Source: Marinactinospora thermotolerans DSM 45154 (lineage in GTDB: Bacteria; Actinomycetota; Actinomycetes; Streptosporangiales; Streptosporangiaceae). From it: 64,000 bases of DNA. Location: contig NZ_FUWS01000002.1 of the NCBI RefSeq assembly GCF_900167435.1, forward strand, positions 421,924 through 485,923. Reading direction: 5' to 3'. Under the pieces are notes generated by a model, which saw nothing but the letters and a program-made list of their open reading frames with translations, searched no databases and was not told where the DNA came from. Positions 16,771 to 24,873 of the stretch are shown one piece after another. The translations under genes and the position numbers were made by a program. Position 1 is the first letter of the stretch. Each line of letters starts with the position of its first letter.

Positions 16771-18342
16771 TCACACCTTGCTGAGCGGGCCGGCGGCCTT
16801 GACACGAAGCCGGATCGCGGGTTCGCGCAGGTAGGACAGCGGGATCTCGTCGATCTCGACGATTTCCACCGCCTTGGGGTCGGCGCCGGAGCTGACGGCG
16901 TTCTCGACCGCGCTCTGGCGGGCCGCCTCGATGGCCTTGGCCCGGCCGCCGGCCGCGGAGCCGACGGGGTAGATCCGGTCGACCTGGCCGCTGACCGTGC
17001 CGATGGCGGCGCCGATGGCGTTGGCCACGTCGTAGTGTTCGGGGCGGATCACCTCGGTCACGCCGGGCAGCGTATCCGGGATCAGCACGCTTCCGCCTCC
17101 CACGGCGATGAGTGGAAGGTCACCACGGGTCACCTTGATGCGGTCGATCGCCTCGGCGACCTGGCGGTCGGCCTCCTCCAGGGCCGCGCGCAGCAGCGGG
17201 CGCAGCGAGTCGGGGACGTCGGTGTCGCCCATGCTCGCCCGGCCGTCGAGGACGGCGGCGTCGGACAGGGTGGTCACGTCGCCGCCGAACACCAGGCCGC
17301 GCCGGGACAGCTCGTAGCCGACGCTGCGCGGACCGACCTGGGGGGCGCCGTCCTCGCCGGCCTGGACGATCGTTCCGCCGCCGATGGCGATGCTGACGAG
17401 GTCGGGCATCCGGAAGTTGGTCCGCACCCCGCCCACCTCGACCCCGAACGCGGATTCGCGCGGGAAGGTCAGCGTCAGCGCGCCGACGTCGGTGGAGGTG
17501 CCGCCGACGTCGGCGACCAGCGCGTTGGCCTCGCCGGTGAGGTAGGCCGCGCCGCGCAGGCTGTTGGCGGGGCCGCTGCCGATGGTCAGCACCGGGGTGC
17601 GCTCGGTGGACTCCAGGGTCATCAGCGTGCCGTCGTTTTGGGCGAAGAACGGCACCGCGTGCGCCAGGTCGTGGGCGCTCAGCGCCTCGTCGATGGCCTG
17701 GACGATCTGGGTCGCCACCCGGCCCAGCGCGGCGTTGAGGATCGTCGCGTTCTCGCGTTCCAGCAGGCCGAGCGAGCCGATCTCGTGGGACAGGGTGACG
17801 GGGATGTCGCCGAGTTCGCGGCGCACCACCTCGCGGGCCAGGTGCTCGTGCGCCGCCGAGACCGGCGCGAACACGCTGGTGATGGCGACGGCCTCGGCGG
17901 TCCCTGCCACCTCGCCGCAGAAGCGCGCGACCGCCTCGGCGTCGAAGGGGGCGCCGTCCTCGCCGTTGAGCTCCACCCCGCCGCGCACGATGCACGCGCC
18001 CGCCGAGACCTTGCGGTACAGGTCCTCGGGCCAGCCGAACATCGGGCGGATGGCGGTGGAGGCGGGCGCGCCGATCCGGATCGCGGCGACGCGCTGGAGG
18101 TCGCGGCGCTGGAGCAGCGCGTTGGTGGCGTGGGTGGTGCCGATCATCACGTGGCCCACGCGCGCCGCCGAGACGCCGGGGGCCGACAGGACCTCGGTCA
18201 GCGCGGTGACGATGCCGGTGGTGATGTCGGAGCTGGTGGAGACCTTGGTCCGGGCGATGGGGGCCTGGGTGTCGCCGAGCACGACGGCGTCGGTGTTGGT
18301 GCCGCCGACGTCGATGCCGATACGCAGGTCGGTGGTCGTCAC
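16771..18342 (-). CDS. HyuA-like hydantoinase/oxoprolinase family protein
   Basis: A 523-residue protein from GTG at 18342. It has two actin-like nucleotide motifs, IGIDVGGTNTDAVV at about 8-21 and VADVGGTSTDVGAL at about 275-288, and a VGGGSVLIP segment near 420, all typical of the ATP-dependent cyclic-amide hydrolases (5-oxoprolinase and N-methylhydantoinase A group). No HyuB-type partner is present; instead the upstream gene encodes a DUF917 protein, and the two overlap by 4 bp (GTGA). DUF917 and HyuA are often adjacent or fused, so they probably form one ATP-dependent enzyme. The substrate is unknown. Confidence 0.85.
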   Translation of the reverse strand: MTTTDLRIGIDVGGTNTDAVVLGDTQAPIARTKVSTSSDITTGIVTALTEVLSAPGVSAARVGHVMIGTTHATNALLQRRDLQRVAAIRIGAPASTAIRPMFGWPEDLYRKVSAGACIVRGGVELNGEDGAPFDAEAVARFCGEVAGTAEAVAITSVFAPVSAAHEHLAREVVRRELGDIPVTLSHEIGSLGLLERENATILNAALGRVATQIVQAIDEALSAHDLAHAVPFFAQNDGTLMTLESTERTPVLTIGSGPANSLRGAAYLTGEANALVADVGGTSTDVGALTLTFPRESAFGVEVGGVRTNFRMPDLVSIAIGGGTIVQAGEDGAPQVGPRSVGYELSRRGLVFGGDVTTLSDAAVLDGRASMGDTDVPDSLRPLLRAALEEADRQVAEAIDRIKVTRGDLPLIAVGGGSVLIPDTLPGVTEVIRPEHYDVANAIGAAIGTVSGQVDRIYPVGSAAGGRAKAIEAARQSAVENAVSSGADPKAVEIVEIDEIPLSYLREPAIRLRVKAAGPLSKV

Positions 18343-19427
18343 GCGGAGCCTCCCTCTCGCTGGGCCAGCAGCTCCTCCACCGGCGTGTAGTCGAAGTCGT
18401 ATCCGAAGGCCCGCGGGCCGACGAGCTCCAGTCCGGCGTCGGTGCGCCAGACGTCGGGGGAGGGCAGCGCGACGAGCGTCACCCGCTGGCCGTAGCGCAG
18501 CTCCTCGGTGAAGATGACGTCGCTGGTCTGGCTGTCCAGCATGGTCATGATGTCGGGCACCGAGGCCAGGACCCGGCCGTCCTCCAAGACGGCGAGGTTC
18601 TCGTTTTGGATCTCCACCCGCACCAGCCGGCCGCGGTCCTCGCCCACGCCGTCGATCAGGACGTTGCCGCGGACGAAGCCGTCGACGGTGCGCCGTTCGA
18701 CGTCGCTGATCTTTCCGGTGATGAGCACGTGGCCGCCGAGGCGGTCCATGACGGTCGCCACGCGGTCGTGGGTGGTCTCGGAGATGACGCGCCCGATGTG
18801 CAGGGCGCGCGAGACGCTGCCGGGGATGGTGCAATCGCGGGCCTGCGCGCCGGTGAAGGGGTGGTCCACGGTGCAGGCGAAGCCGCCGAAGGCCACGGCG
18901 ACCGCGCGGGCGGAGCGTTCCAGCCAGCGCGCGTCCATGTCGCGGAAGATCATCTGGTGGCCGCGTTCGTCCACGAGCGCGGTCGGGGTGGCGGGGATGC
19001 CCTTGAGGTGCATGGTGACCATCTGGACCTCGGGGAAGGCCCGGCCCATGCCGTCCGCGTCCAGGAGGGGCAGGCCGGTGTGCGCCGCCCACACGATCGG
19101 GGTGAGCGCGTTGCTGCCCCCGACCTCGCTGGCCATCAGCGCGTGCGCGGGACGACCGAGCTCCTTCTCCATCGCCGTGCGCATCCACACGCCCTGCTCG
19201 GGGTTGCCGAGCTTCTCCAGGGTGATGTCGGGGGAGCCGAGTCCGGCGGCCGGGAGGACCAGCGCGTCGTCGGGCAGGTCGTCAACGCTGATGACCTCGA
19301 CGGGGCCGAACTCCTCAACGGCCTGGAGCGCCGCGAGCAGGCCGACCCGGGTGGACCCGCCGCCTCCCGCTCCCAGGATCGCCGCTCCCCGCGCATAGTC
19401 GGGCAGTGTGGTTTCATCCATAAACAC
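18339..19427 (-). CDS. DUF917 family protein (partner of the HyuA-like enzyme)
   Basis: A 362-residue protein with the glycine-rich N-terminal AAILGAGGGGST at about 15-26, an ASEVGGSNALTPI segment, DADGMGRAFPEVQM, and a C-terminal domain ending in RAFGYDFDYTPVEELL. These are features of DUF917 (S-methyl-thiohydantoin/cytosine-region proteins of unknown chemistry). Starts at GTG 19427 or ATG 19421 are both possible; neither has a strong ribosome binding site. It is the first gene of the leftward group and faces pucR across 95 bp. Confidence 0.85.
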   Translation of the reverse strand: MFMDETTLPDYARGAAILGAGGGGSTRVGLLAALQAVEEFGPVEVISVDDLPDDALVLPAAGLGSPDITLEKLGNPEQGVWMRTAMEKELGRPAHALMASEVGGSNALTPIVWAAHTGLPLLDADGMGRAFPEVQMVTMHLKGIPATPTALVDERGHQMIFRDMDARWLERSARAVAVAFGGFACTVDHPFTGAQARDCTIPGSVSRALHIGRVISETTHDRVATVMDRLGGHVLITGKISDVERRTVDGFVRGNVLIDGVGEDRGRLVRVEIQNENLAVLEDGRVLASVPDIMTMLDSQTSDVIFTEELRYGQRVTLVALPSPDVWRTDAGLELVGPRAFGYDFDYTPVEELLAQREGGSA

Positions 19428-19494
19428 GGTTAACGAGCCTAAGGACGGGTATGTAGTAAGGTCACCGGCTTCTTTGCACGACGTTTCATCTTTC

Positions 19495-19515
19495 TATTGT
19501 GCATAGGGCACAATA
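19495..19515. promoter_or_regulatory. likely PucR-family operator between DUF917 and pucR
   Basis: The inverted repeat tattgtgc-atagg-gcacaata has exact 8-bp arms and a 5-base spacer. It is AT-rich in a very GC-rich setting and ends 7 bp before the pucR start, in a shared divergent promoter. That position fits an operator for autoregulation and control of the operon opposite. The regulator itself has not been shown to bind here. Confidence 0.6.
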
Positions 19516-19522
19516 AACGATC

Positions 19523-21037
19523 ATGGCGAAGCTTTCGGAGCTTTTGTCCAGTCCAGGACTGGAGACGGCCAACGTCGTCACGGGCAGCCTTCCGGCGCGC
19601 GAGGTGAGCGATGTCGCCATGGTGGACGATCCGGCCCGGTTGCACAAGGTCCCCGAGGGCGCTGTTGTTATCCTGACGCCCTCGTTGCTGGCCCAGGCCC
19701 AGGCCTACCACCTCGACATCTGGGGCCGAACCGTGGCCGAACGCGGTGCCGCCCTGCTCCTGTTGCACGGCTACCACCCGGAGAAGGTGCCGCGCAGCGC
19801 CACCAGGCTCGCCAGCCGCTCGGAGATGGCGCTGGCCTGTGTCCCGGCCGAGACCGACGCCGCGCGTCTCGTGCGCGCCATCGGCCGGGTGATCGACGCG
19901 GGGTCCGAGGACGCGCTGGCCCGCGCCACGGCGGCCGCCCGGGCCCTGGCCGAGGCGGTCGAGGACGACCTGACCACCGCCGAACTGTGCGCGCTGGCCG
20001 CACAGGCCGCGGGCTGCCCGGTCCAGGCCCGCAGACCCCAGGACGGCGAAGTGGGCGCGCCGGTCCTCATCGACGGAGTGGAGGTCGACCACGTCGCGGT
20101 GCCCGACGCCGCGGGGCCCGGCGGTGACCTCGCCCGGATCGTCGCCCGGCTGACCGCGGAGACCGCGGCCCGCGTGACGATCGCCCGCAGGCGGGCCGAG
20201 GAGCTGCCCATCCGATCCCGTTCCCAGCTGCTCAGCGAGCTGTTGACGGCCGGCCCGCAGCACGTGATCGAACTGGTGCCCCGGGCCCGCTCGCTGGGGT
20301 TGGGCATCGACGACTGGCACGCGGTGGTGCAGCTCGACGTCGACACCGAGGAGCTGAGCGAGGCGCAGCGGTTCGGGTTCGGCGAGACGCTGGGCACCGT
20401 CGTCATGCAGGCGGTCGGCCGCTCCGGGGCCGGGCACGGCGAGGGCGGGGGCGCGGGCTGGCACCTCGCCTACGCCGACGGAACCCCCCTGCTGGTGCGC
20501 ACCTGGGGCCGTAACCCGGGGGAGGGGGCGATGCGCAAGGTGCGCGCCGCCGTGGAGACGGTGCACGCCGAGCTGGCCCGCCGAATGCCGGAGCGGCGCG
20601 TCCGGTTCGGGATCGGCAGCGTCCATGAGACCGTCGAGGGGCTGCGCGCCTCGTGGGCCGAGGCCCGCGCCGCCCTGCTCAGCGACGACCCCGCCCACGG
20701 CGCCAGGACGCCCGAGATCGTGGTCTTCGACGACCTGGGGCTGCACCGCATGCTCGTCGAGTGGTACACCACCCACACCGCCCGCACCGCGGTGCGCGAC
20801 CTGCTCGCCCCGCTGGAACGGCTCGGGCCTGACAAGTGCGCCATGATGGTGCGCACCCTGCGGGTCTACCTGGACCAGCAGGGGTCGCTCAGCGGCACCG
20901 CGACGGCGCTCAACCTGCATCGCAACGCGGTCAGCTACCGGCTCAAGCGCATCGTGTCGCTGCTGGACGTGGACCTGGACGACCCCGACCAGCGGCTGGC
21001 CCTGCACCTGGCGTGCCGGGCCTGGAAACTCTCGTGA
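19523..21037 (+). CDS. PucR-family transcriptional regulator
   Basis: A 504-residue regulator. The N-terminal about 150 residues match the PucR sensory domain (purine-catabolism regulator class). The middle holds a GGDEF-like region (residues about 260-400, VRFGIGSVHETVEGLRASWAEARAAL). The C-terminus carries the PucR helix-turn-helix: LRVYLDQQGSLSGTATALNLHRN followed by AVSYRLKRI. This family usually activates or represses catabolic genes for nitrogen compounds in response to the substrate. It is divergent from the DUF917-HyuA-importer genes, its likely targets. No ribosome binding site precedes the ATG, so the mRNA may be leaderless. Confidence 0.9.
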   Translation: MAKLSELLSSPGLETANVVTGSLPAREVSDVAMVDDPARLHKVPEGAVVILTPSLLAQAQAYHLDIWGRTVAERGAALLLLHGYHPEKVPRSATRLASRSEMALACVPAETDAARLVRAIGRVIDAGSEDALARATAAARALAEAVEDDLTTAELCALAAQAAGCPVQARRPQDGEVGAPVLIDGVEVDHVAVPDAAGPGGDLARIVARLTAETAARVTIARRRAEELPIRSRSQLLSELLTAGPQHVIELVPRARSLGLGIDDWHAVVQLDVDTEELSEAQRFGFGETLGTVVMQAVGRSGAGHGEGGGAGWHLAYADGTPLLVRTWGRNPGEGAMRKVRAAVETVHAELARRMPERRVRFGIGSVHETVEGLRASWAEARAALLSDDPAHGARTPEIVVFDDLGLHRMLVEWYTTHTARTAVRDLLAPLERLGPDKCAMMVRTLRVYLDQQGSLSGTATALNLHRNAVSYRLKRIVSLLDVDLDDPDQRLALHLACRAWKLS

Positions 21038-21059
21038 ACGCCGCCCCGAGGCGGCGGGC

Positions 21060-21773
21060 TCACGCTTCGGGGAGCATCTCGGCCCAGGGGAACAGGTAGA
21101 TCGAGTACAGGACGATGGCGATCGTCAGCAGCGGCGTGATGACCTTGCGCTCGATCGGGCCGTCGGTCTTGAACCCCATGTTCTTGCCGAAGCGGTACTT
21201 GCTGGCCGGCCACAGCAGCGGGACGCCCATCTCGGTGGCCATGTCGCCGGCGAAGTGCAGCAGGCAGCCGAAGGCGACGGCCAGACCCATCCACGAGTAG
21301 TCGACGCCCGAGGTGTAGAGCGCGAGGACGATGCCGGCCGTCCCCATCGCGTTGATCACCTCGGCGGCGGTGCGGTTCTTGTCCATGCCGAAGCCCAGCC
21401 CGTTGAGGGCGATGCCGGTGAGGAGGAAGACGAAGACCTGTACCGCCATGTCGGACCACAACGCCAGTGCCTGGGTCAGCACCCCCATGATGAGGGCGAA
21501 GAGGAAGGAGTGGGTCCCGTTGCGGTGCCCGCCGAAGAGCCAGTTGAGCAACGCCCCCAACGTCTTGGTGACCACGCCGTAGGTCTGGGTGATGGTGGCG
21601 CTCTTGTGGTCGAGGTCGGGCAGCAGCGCCGCGCCGGCGCAGACGAACGACCCGGCGATGATCTCTCCGGGGCCGAGGTCGAACCGGACGCCCAGGATCT
21701 CCGTCCCCTGCACCAGGGGAACGATCGCCATCCAACCGACCACGCCGCTCAGCGCGTGAGAGTGCCCCATCAT
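21060..21773 (-). CDS. YdjM-like membrane-bound metal-dependent hydrolase family protein
   Basis: This 237-residue membrane protein begins MMGHSHALSGVVGW and has LLPDLDHKSATI, GHRNGTHSFLFAL and LLHFAGDMAT. The spaced histidines and aspartates are the putative metal ligands of the YdjM/DUF457 family (inner-membrane hydrolases; the Escherichia coli member is LexA-controlled). Five to six hydrophobic segments are predicted. The biochemical role of the family is unproven. A short GC-rich hairpin lies between its stop and that of convergent pucR. Confidence 0.82.
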   Translation of the reverse strand: MMGHSHALSGVVGWMAIVPLVQGTEILGVRFDLGPGEIIAGSFVCAGAALLPDLDHKSATITQTYGVVTKTLGALLNWLFGGHRNGTHSFLFALIMGVLTQALALWSDMAVQVFVFLLTGIALNGLGFGMDKNRTAAEVINAMGTAGIVLALYTSGVDYSWMGLAVAFGCLLHFAGDMATEMGVPLLWPASKYRFGKNMGFKTDGPIERKVITPLLTIAIVLYSIYLFPWAEMLPEA

Positions 21774-21801
21774 GGCCGGAACCGTAGCGGTTGACGGCGT
21801 T

Positions 21802-21818
21802 TCAGGCGAATCGCCTGA
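21802..21818. promoter_or_regulatory. 17-bp palindrome in the divergent promoter region of importer cluster 2
   Basis: tcaggcga-a-tcgcctga has exact 8-bp arms with a single central base. It lies 28 bp upstream of the ydjM-like start and about 100 bp before the predicted importer promoter, where a repressor or activator could act on either gene. No matching regulator gene is adjacent. Confidence 0.4.
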
Positions 21819-21917
21819 GCGGCTACAAAACGGGGACGCGCGGTGATGTCAGCACCGACCACGCCATGAGCGGGTCTACCCATCGTAAACGTTATGTGAC
21901 GTCCACGGTGCGAATCG

Positions 21918-21947
21918 TTGACCCTCCTCCGGCGACGCTGGTAGACA
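21918..21947 (+). promoter_or_regulatory. candidate promoter for importer cluster 2
   Basis: TTGACC at 21918-21923 and TAGACA at 21942-21947 are separated by 18 bases, a housekeeping-sigma-like pair. Transcription would start near 21954 and leave about a 50-base leader before the ATG at 22004. Confidence 0.4.
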
Positions 21948-22003
21948 ACCAACTCAGCGGCGAGAAGATCACTCTCCCCCCGAGCAATGAGGGAATCCGC
22001 TCC

Positions 22004-23833
22004 ATGGTCGTTCGACAGACACCTTCGAGACCGAGATCCTCCCGCTGGACGGCGCTGGGCGCCGCCGTGCTGGCCTTCGTGGTGGGGTCCCTCCCCACCG
22101 CCGCGGCGGCCGAGTCCGCCGACGGGGCGCCGACCACGCTGACCCTCGCCGTCTCCCAACCGGTCGATTCCCTCAGTCCCTTCCTCGCCCAGCGGGCCAT
22201 CAGCACCAACATCCACCGGCTGGTCTATGACTACCTCACCAACTACGACGCCGAGACCAACGAGCCGATCGGCGCCATCGCGGAGTCATGGGAGGTCTCG
22301 GAGGACCAGCTCACCTGGACCTTCCACCTCCGAGACGGCCTGGAGTGGAGCGACGGCGAGCCCCTGACCGCCGACGACGTCGCCTGGACCTACACCACGA
22401 TGATGGAGGACGAGGCCGCGGCCACGGCCAACGGCAACTTCGTCGCCAACTTCGAGAAGGTCACCGCCCCCGACGACGCCACCGTCGTCGTCAAGCTGGC
22501 CGAACCCCAGGCCACGATGCTCGCCCTGGACGTGCCGATCCTGCCCCGGCACGTCTGGGAGAACGTGGACGACTTCGCGAGCCACAACAACGACCAGGAC
22601 TTCCCCGTCGTCGGCAGCGGGCCGTTCGTCCTCACCGGCTACGAGCCCAATCGCTCGATCACCCTGGAGGCCAACCCCGACTACTGGCGGGGCGCCCCCG
22701 GCTTCGACCGGATCGTGTTCCGCTACTACAACGACCAGGACGCGATGGTCGAGGCGCTGCGCAAGGGTGAGGTCTCCCTGGTCAGCCAGCTCACCCCGGC
22801 CCAGGCCGACGCGCTCGCCGGCGAATCCGGCATCACCGTCAACGACGCCAGCGGCAAACGCTTCATGGGCTTCACCATCAACCCCGGGGCTCGCACCCAA
22901 GACGGTGACCCCATCGGCGACGGCCATCCGGCGCTGCGCGACCGCGACGTGCGCCGCGCGATCACGATGGCCATCGACAAGGAGGCGATCGTCGAACGGG
23001 TCTACGGCGGCTACGCCGAGGCCGCCGAGGGCTACATCCCCTCCCGGTACGGCGACTACCACTGGACCCCGGCCGGGGACGAGCGGCTGGCCTTCGACCC
23101 CGAGGCGGCCAACGCGCTGCTGGACGAGGCGGGGTATGAACGCGGCGAGGACGGCGTCCGCGTCTCCCCCGACGGCGAACGGCTCTCCCTGCGCCTGCAC
23201 GTCCACAACGACCGGCCCGACTACGTGCAGACCGGCCAGTTCGTGGAGGAGTGGCTCACCGACATCGGTGTCGAGGTCCAGGGCGAATACGTCGACCCCG
23301 GCAAGATCGGCGACGCGCTCACCAGCGGCGAGTACGACCTGATCTTCACGGGCTGGGCGGTCAACCCCGACCCCGACTACGTGCTCGGCATCCACACCTG
23401 CGACGCGCTTCCGGTCGAACCGGGCACGATGCGCAGCGACTCCTACTTCTGCAACGAGGACTACGACGAGCTCTACCGACGCCAGATCGCCGAGTACGAC
23501 CCGCAGGAGCGCGCGAACCTCGTCAAGGAGATGCAGCAGATCCTCTACGAGGAGGCGGTCGTCAACGTGCTGGTCTATCCCAACACGCTGGAGGCCTACC
23601 GATCCGACCAGATCGCCTCCATCCAGGTCCAGCCCGATCCCGGCGGCAACATCTGGGGACAGGACGGCTACTGGAGCTTCTGGTCGGCCCAGCCCGCCGA
23701 CGCCGCGGGCTCCTCGTCGGGCGTCTCCGGTGCGCTGATCGCCGGTATCGCCGCGGGGGTCGTCGTGGTCGGCGCGGGAGTCGTCTTCCTCGTCGTGCGC
23801 CACCGCTCGGCGACGGCGGAGGACCGCGAATGA
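22004..23833 (+). CDS. peptide-type substrate-binding protein with C-terminal membrane anchor (cluster 2)
   Basis: From ATG at 22004 the protein has 609 residues. The N-terminus is a Sec-type signal (basic start, then ALGAAVLAFVVGSLPTAAAA) without a lipobox cysteine. The family-5 binding fold follows: IAESWEVSEDQLTWTFHLRDGLEWSDGEPL, NPDYWRGAPGFDRI and DRDVRRAITMAIDKEAIV. Instead of a lipid it has a C-terminal transmembrane helix (ALIAGIAAGVVVVGAGVVFLVV) ending in a charged tail, so it is anchored by protein. It is the first gene of a five-gene operon in which each gene overlaps the next by 4 bp. Ligands are probably short peptides. Confidence 0.92.
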   Translation: MVVRQTPSRPRSSRWTALGAAVLAFVVGSLPTAAAAESADGAPTTLTLAVSQPVDSLSPFLAQRAISTNIHRLVYDYLTNYDAETNEPIGAIAESWEVSEDQLTWTFHLRDGLEWSDGEPLTADDVAWTYTTMMEDEAAATANGNFVANFEKVTAPDDATVVVKLAEPQATMLALDVPILPRHVWENVDDFASHNNDQDFPVVGSGPFVLTGYEPNRSITLEANPDYWRGAPGFDRIVFRYYNDQDAMVEALRKGEVSLVSQLTPAQADALAGESGITVNDASGKRFMGFTINPGARTQDGDPIGDGHPALRDRDVRRAITMAIDKEAIVERVYGGYAEAAEGYIPSRYGDYHWTPAGDERLAFDPEAANALLDEAGYERGEDGVRVSPDGERLSLRLHVHNDRPDYVQTGQFVEEWLTDIGVEVQGEYVDPGKIGDALTSGEYDLIFTGWAVNPDPDYVLGIHTCDALPVEPGTMRSDSYFCNEDYDELYRRQIAEYDPQERANLVKEMQQILYEEAVVNVLVYPNTLEAYRSDQIASIQVQPDPGGNIWGQDGYWSFWSAQPADAAGSSSGVSGALIAGIAAGVVVVGAGVVFLVVRHRSATAEDRE

Positions 23834-24873
23834 CCGGGACCCAGGCCCCGGTCACCGCGGCCGCCGGCTCCGCCCCGGACAGGGGCGGGGAGGGCCGGCC
23901 CGGCCGGGGCAAGGCGCTGCGCTACATCGCCGGGCGACTGCTGACCTCGCTGCTGTCCCTGGTCGCGGTCATGTTCACCGCGTTCTTCCTCTTCCGCATC
24001 CTGCCCGGCGACCCGGTGCGGGCCATGACCGAGGGACGCTCGGTCAGCGTCGAGCAGATGGAGGAGCTGCGCCGCCAGTTCGGGCTGGACAAGCCACTGC
24101 CGCAGCAGTTCGTCGACTACTGCCTGGGGCTGCTCCGCTTCGACCTGGGGGTCTCCTACCAGTACCGCGTCCCCGTCGTCGAGCTCATCGCCGACCGGTT
24201 GTGGCCTACCGTCCTGCTCTCGGGCACCGGCACGCTGTTGGCCGCGCTGCTGGGGCTGTGGCTGGGGACCCGTTCGGCGTGGCGCCGCGGTTCGGTCTCC
24301 GACCGGGTCAACTCCGGTGTCGCGCTCACCCTGTGGTCGGTGCCGACGTTCTGGTTCGGGCTGATCCTCATCGTCCTGCTGGCCTCGGGCGCCGACCTCT
24401 TCCCCACCGGCGGCATGATGACGCCCGGGACCACCGGGGCCGTCGCGGTGACGCTGGACGTCGCCCACCACATGGTGCTGCCCGTGGCCACGATGGTCGC
24501 GGTCCTGTACGCCCAGTACCTGATGATCATGCGTTCCTCGTTGCTGGACGAGATGGGCGGCGACTACCTGGTGACGGCCCGGGCCAAGGGACTGCGCGAC
24601 GCGTTGGTGCTCCGCCGCCACGCGGTCCCCAACGCGCTGCTGCCCGCCGTCACGCTGATCTTCCTCAACATCGGGCTGGTCGCCTCGGGCGCGATCCTGG
24701 TCGAGACGGTCTTCTCCTGGCCCGGGCTGGGAACGCTGTTCTATGAGGCCCTGTCCGTTCCCGACCTCCCGCTCGTGCAGGCCCTGTTCATCTTCTTCTC
24801 CGCGGCGGTCATCCTCATGAACCTGGTCGCCGACCTTGTCTACCCGCTGCTGGACCCGAGGGTGCGCTCATGA
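23830..24873 (+). CDS. dppB: dipeptide-type ABC permease, DppB class (cluster 2)
   Basis: A 347-residue permease starting ATG at 23830 in an ATGA overlap with the binding-protein stop. After a 30-residue polar N-terminus come the family motif FLFRILPGDPVRAM at about 56-69, the EAA-type loop DYLVTARAKGLRDALVLRRHAVPNA and VETVFSWPGLGTLFYEAL. Six helices are predicted. It pairs with the DppC-type permease encoded next. Confidence 0.92.
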   Translation: MTGTQAPVTAAAGSAPDRGGEGRPGRGKALRYIAGRLLTSLLSLVAVMFTAFFLFRILPGDPVRAMTEGRSVSVEQMEELRRQFGLDKPLPQQFVDYCLGLLRFDLGVSYQYRVPVVELIADRLWPTVLLSGTGTLLAALLGLWLGTRSAWRRGSVSDRVNSGVALTLWSVPTFWFGLILIVLLASGADLFPTGGMMTPGTTGAVAVTLDVAHHMVLPVATMVAVLYAQYLMIMRSSLLDEMGGDYLVTARAKGLRDALVLRRHAVPNALLPAVTLIFLNIGLVASGAILVETVFSWPGLGTLFYEALSVPDLPLVQALFIFFSAAVILMNLVADLVYPLLDPRVRS

